From NCBI RefSeq assembly GCF_964026565.1, contig NZ_OZ032162.1:62001-126000 (forward strand): a stretch of 64,000 nt of DNA. Direction: 5' to 3'. The position numbers and the translations under genes were made by a program. The notes under the pieces are model-generated. The model saw only the letters and a program-made list of their open reading frames with translations. It did no database searches and was not told where the DNA came from. Source of the stretch: Rickettsia endosymbiont of Ceutorhynchus obstrictus. Lineage in GTDB: Bacteria > Pseudomonadota > Alphaproteobacteria > Rickettsiales > Rickettsiaceae. Below, piece by piece: positions 63,646-64,000 of this stretch. Position 1 is the stretch's first letter. Each line of letters starts with the position of its first letter.

Positions 63646-63674
63646 TTGAAAGACAACGAGTATACGGTTATACT
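63646..63674 (+). promoter_or_regulatory. Candidate promoter of prmA
   Basis: TTGAAA at 63646-63651, a 17-bp spacer and TATACT at 63669-63674, 24 bases before ATG 63698. The most consensus-like promoter in the window. Confidence 0.65.
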
Positions 63675-63697
63675 TTAAGAATAATTAATAATACACC

Positions 63698-64000
63698 ATG
63701 ATTACATCATATAGTCAATTAAAAGATACTTTCAAAGTTTTTTTTAACATTAAATATCGCGATATTGAAATTTTTGAAGAATTTTTTGCAGAAAAAGCTA
63801 GCGCTACGTCGATGTGTGAAATCAAATCCGATACTATCGAATCAAAGTCTGACGATATTTGGAATTTTGAGGCTTATTATAATCACAAACCTAATTTGTC
63901 ACTATTAAAAAAACAAATTCAAGAATTAGCAAAATATAATAATCTTGAAATTATCAAGGATATTTACCTAGAAAGAATTGAGGATAAGGATTGGGTAGCA
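63698..64000 (+). CDS. prmA: Ribosomal protein L11 methyltransferase, N-terminal part (runs off window)
   Basis: Open from ATG 63698 to the end of the window (101 codons). The N-terminal substrate-recognition domain of PrmA: an alpha/beta stretch with SMCEIKSDTIESKSDDIWNFEAYY and the diagnostic IEDKDWVA, where the family has a conserved D-W before the linker. The SAM-binding domain lies outside the window. Confidence 0.82.
   Translation, partial: MITSYSQLKDTFKVFFNIKYRDIEIFEEFFAEKASATSMCEIKSDTIESKSDDIWNFEAYYNHKPNLSLLKKQIQELAKYNNLEIIKDIYLERIEDKDWVA

Overview
The window is a chromosomal segment of a Rickettsia (obligate intracellular alphaproteobacterium). Evidence: an AT-rich genome; a rickettsial citrate synthase (gltA); a Tlc-type nucleotide translocase; a fused PrmC-TrmB methyltransferase; a Sca-family autotransporter whose beta-barrel resembles OmpA (Sca0); a single-HKD phospholipase D; and dense short palindromic repeats, some inserted in frame inside genes. 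The species cannot be fixed from sequence alone. I found no rRNA, tRNA or CRISPR array.

Layout. 1-6 kb: end of yidC, pgsA, an exported beta-carbonic-anhydrase-like protein, rluD with prmC-trmB on the minus strand, and a uracil-DNA glycosylase. 6.4-9.7 kb: an orphan HicB-like antitoxin, gltA with its own promoter and structured leader, and a convergent tlc gene. 10.2-23.6 kb: a phaC-phaA pair, a frameshifted SF1 helicase, tgt, an LptF/LptG permease, ubiD, a second full-length phaC and pld. 24-29.7 kb (minus): ProP-like transporter with queH, then a three-gene cluster of unknown proteins whose first two members have a GspL/GspM (PilM-PilN/PilO)-like layout. 29.9-37.3 kb: alaS, pal, map, and radC with a WecA-like transferase and a DUF721 protein. 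38-44.9 kb: the autotransporter, hemH and hemJ. 45.3-52.3 kb: two tandem LRR paralogues, the first with an embedded P-loop GTPase-like domain and thirteen 14-residue repeats. 52.3-64 kb: tsaE, carD, a DsbA-like lipoprotein, the F0 ATP synthase genes (atpI, atpB, atpE, atpX, atpF), sdhB, tilS-ftsH, a small exported protein and the start of prmA.

The most distinctive feature is the intergenic DNA. Nearly every gap holds nested palindromes built from a few modules. Two near-identical copies of a roughly 208-bp element (52817-53024 and 58820-59026, opposite orientation) are each flanked by a different perfect 9-bp direct repeat. A second element of about 184 bp occurs six times with 18-bp terminal inverted repeats; five copies are flanked on both sides by GGTCAAGCC. 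This is what non-autonomous transposons (MITEs) leave behind. No transposase is present in the window. Related modules sit in frame inside phaC and prmC-trmB and overlap both ends of tgt.

The second notable locus is the LRR pair. The two genes share leader and protein sequence, but the second lacks the GTPase-like segment and both repeat arrays. Just after the first gene lies a decayed copy of the 3' end of tsaE, whose intact version converges on the second gene. This indicates a tandem duplication that carried part of tsaE.

Metabolically the window joins respiration (gltA, sdhB, F0 ATP synthase, hemH/hemJ, ubiD), polyhydroxybutyrate synthesis (two phaC, one phaA), queuosine tRNA modification (tgt, queH), host nucleotide uptake (tlc) and envelope or virulence functions (autotransporter, pld, pal, LRR proteins).
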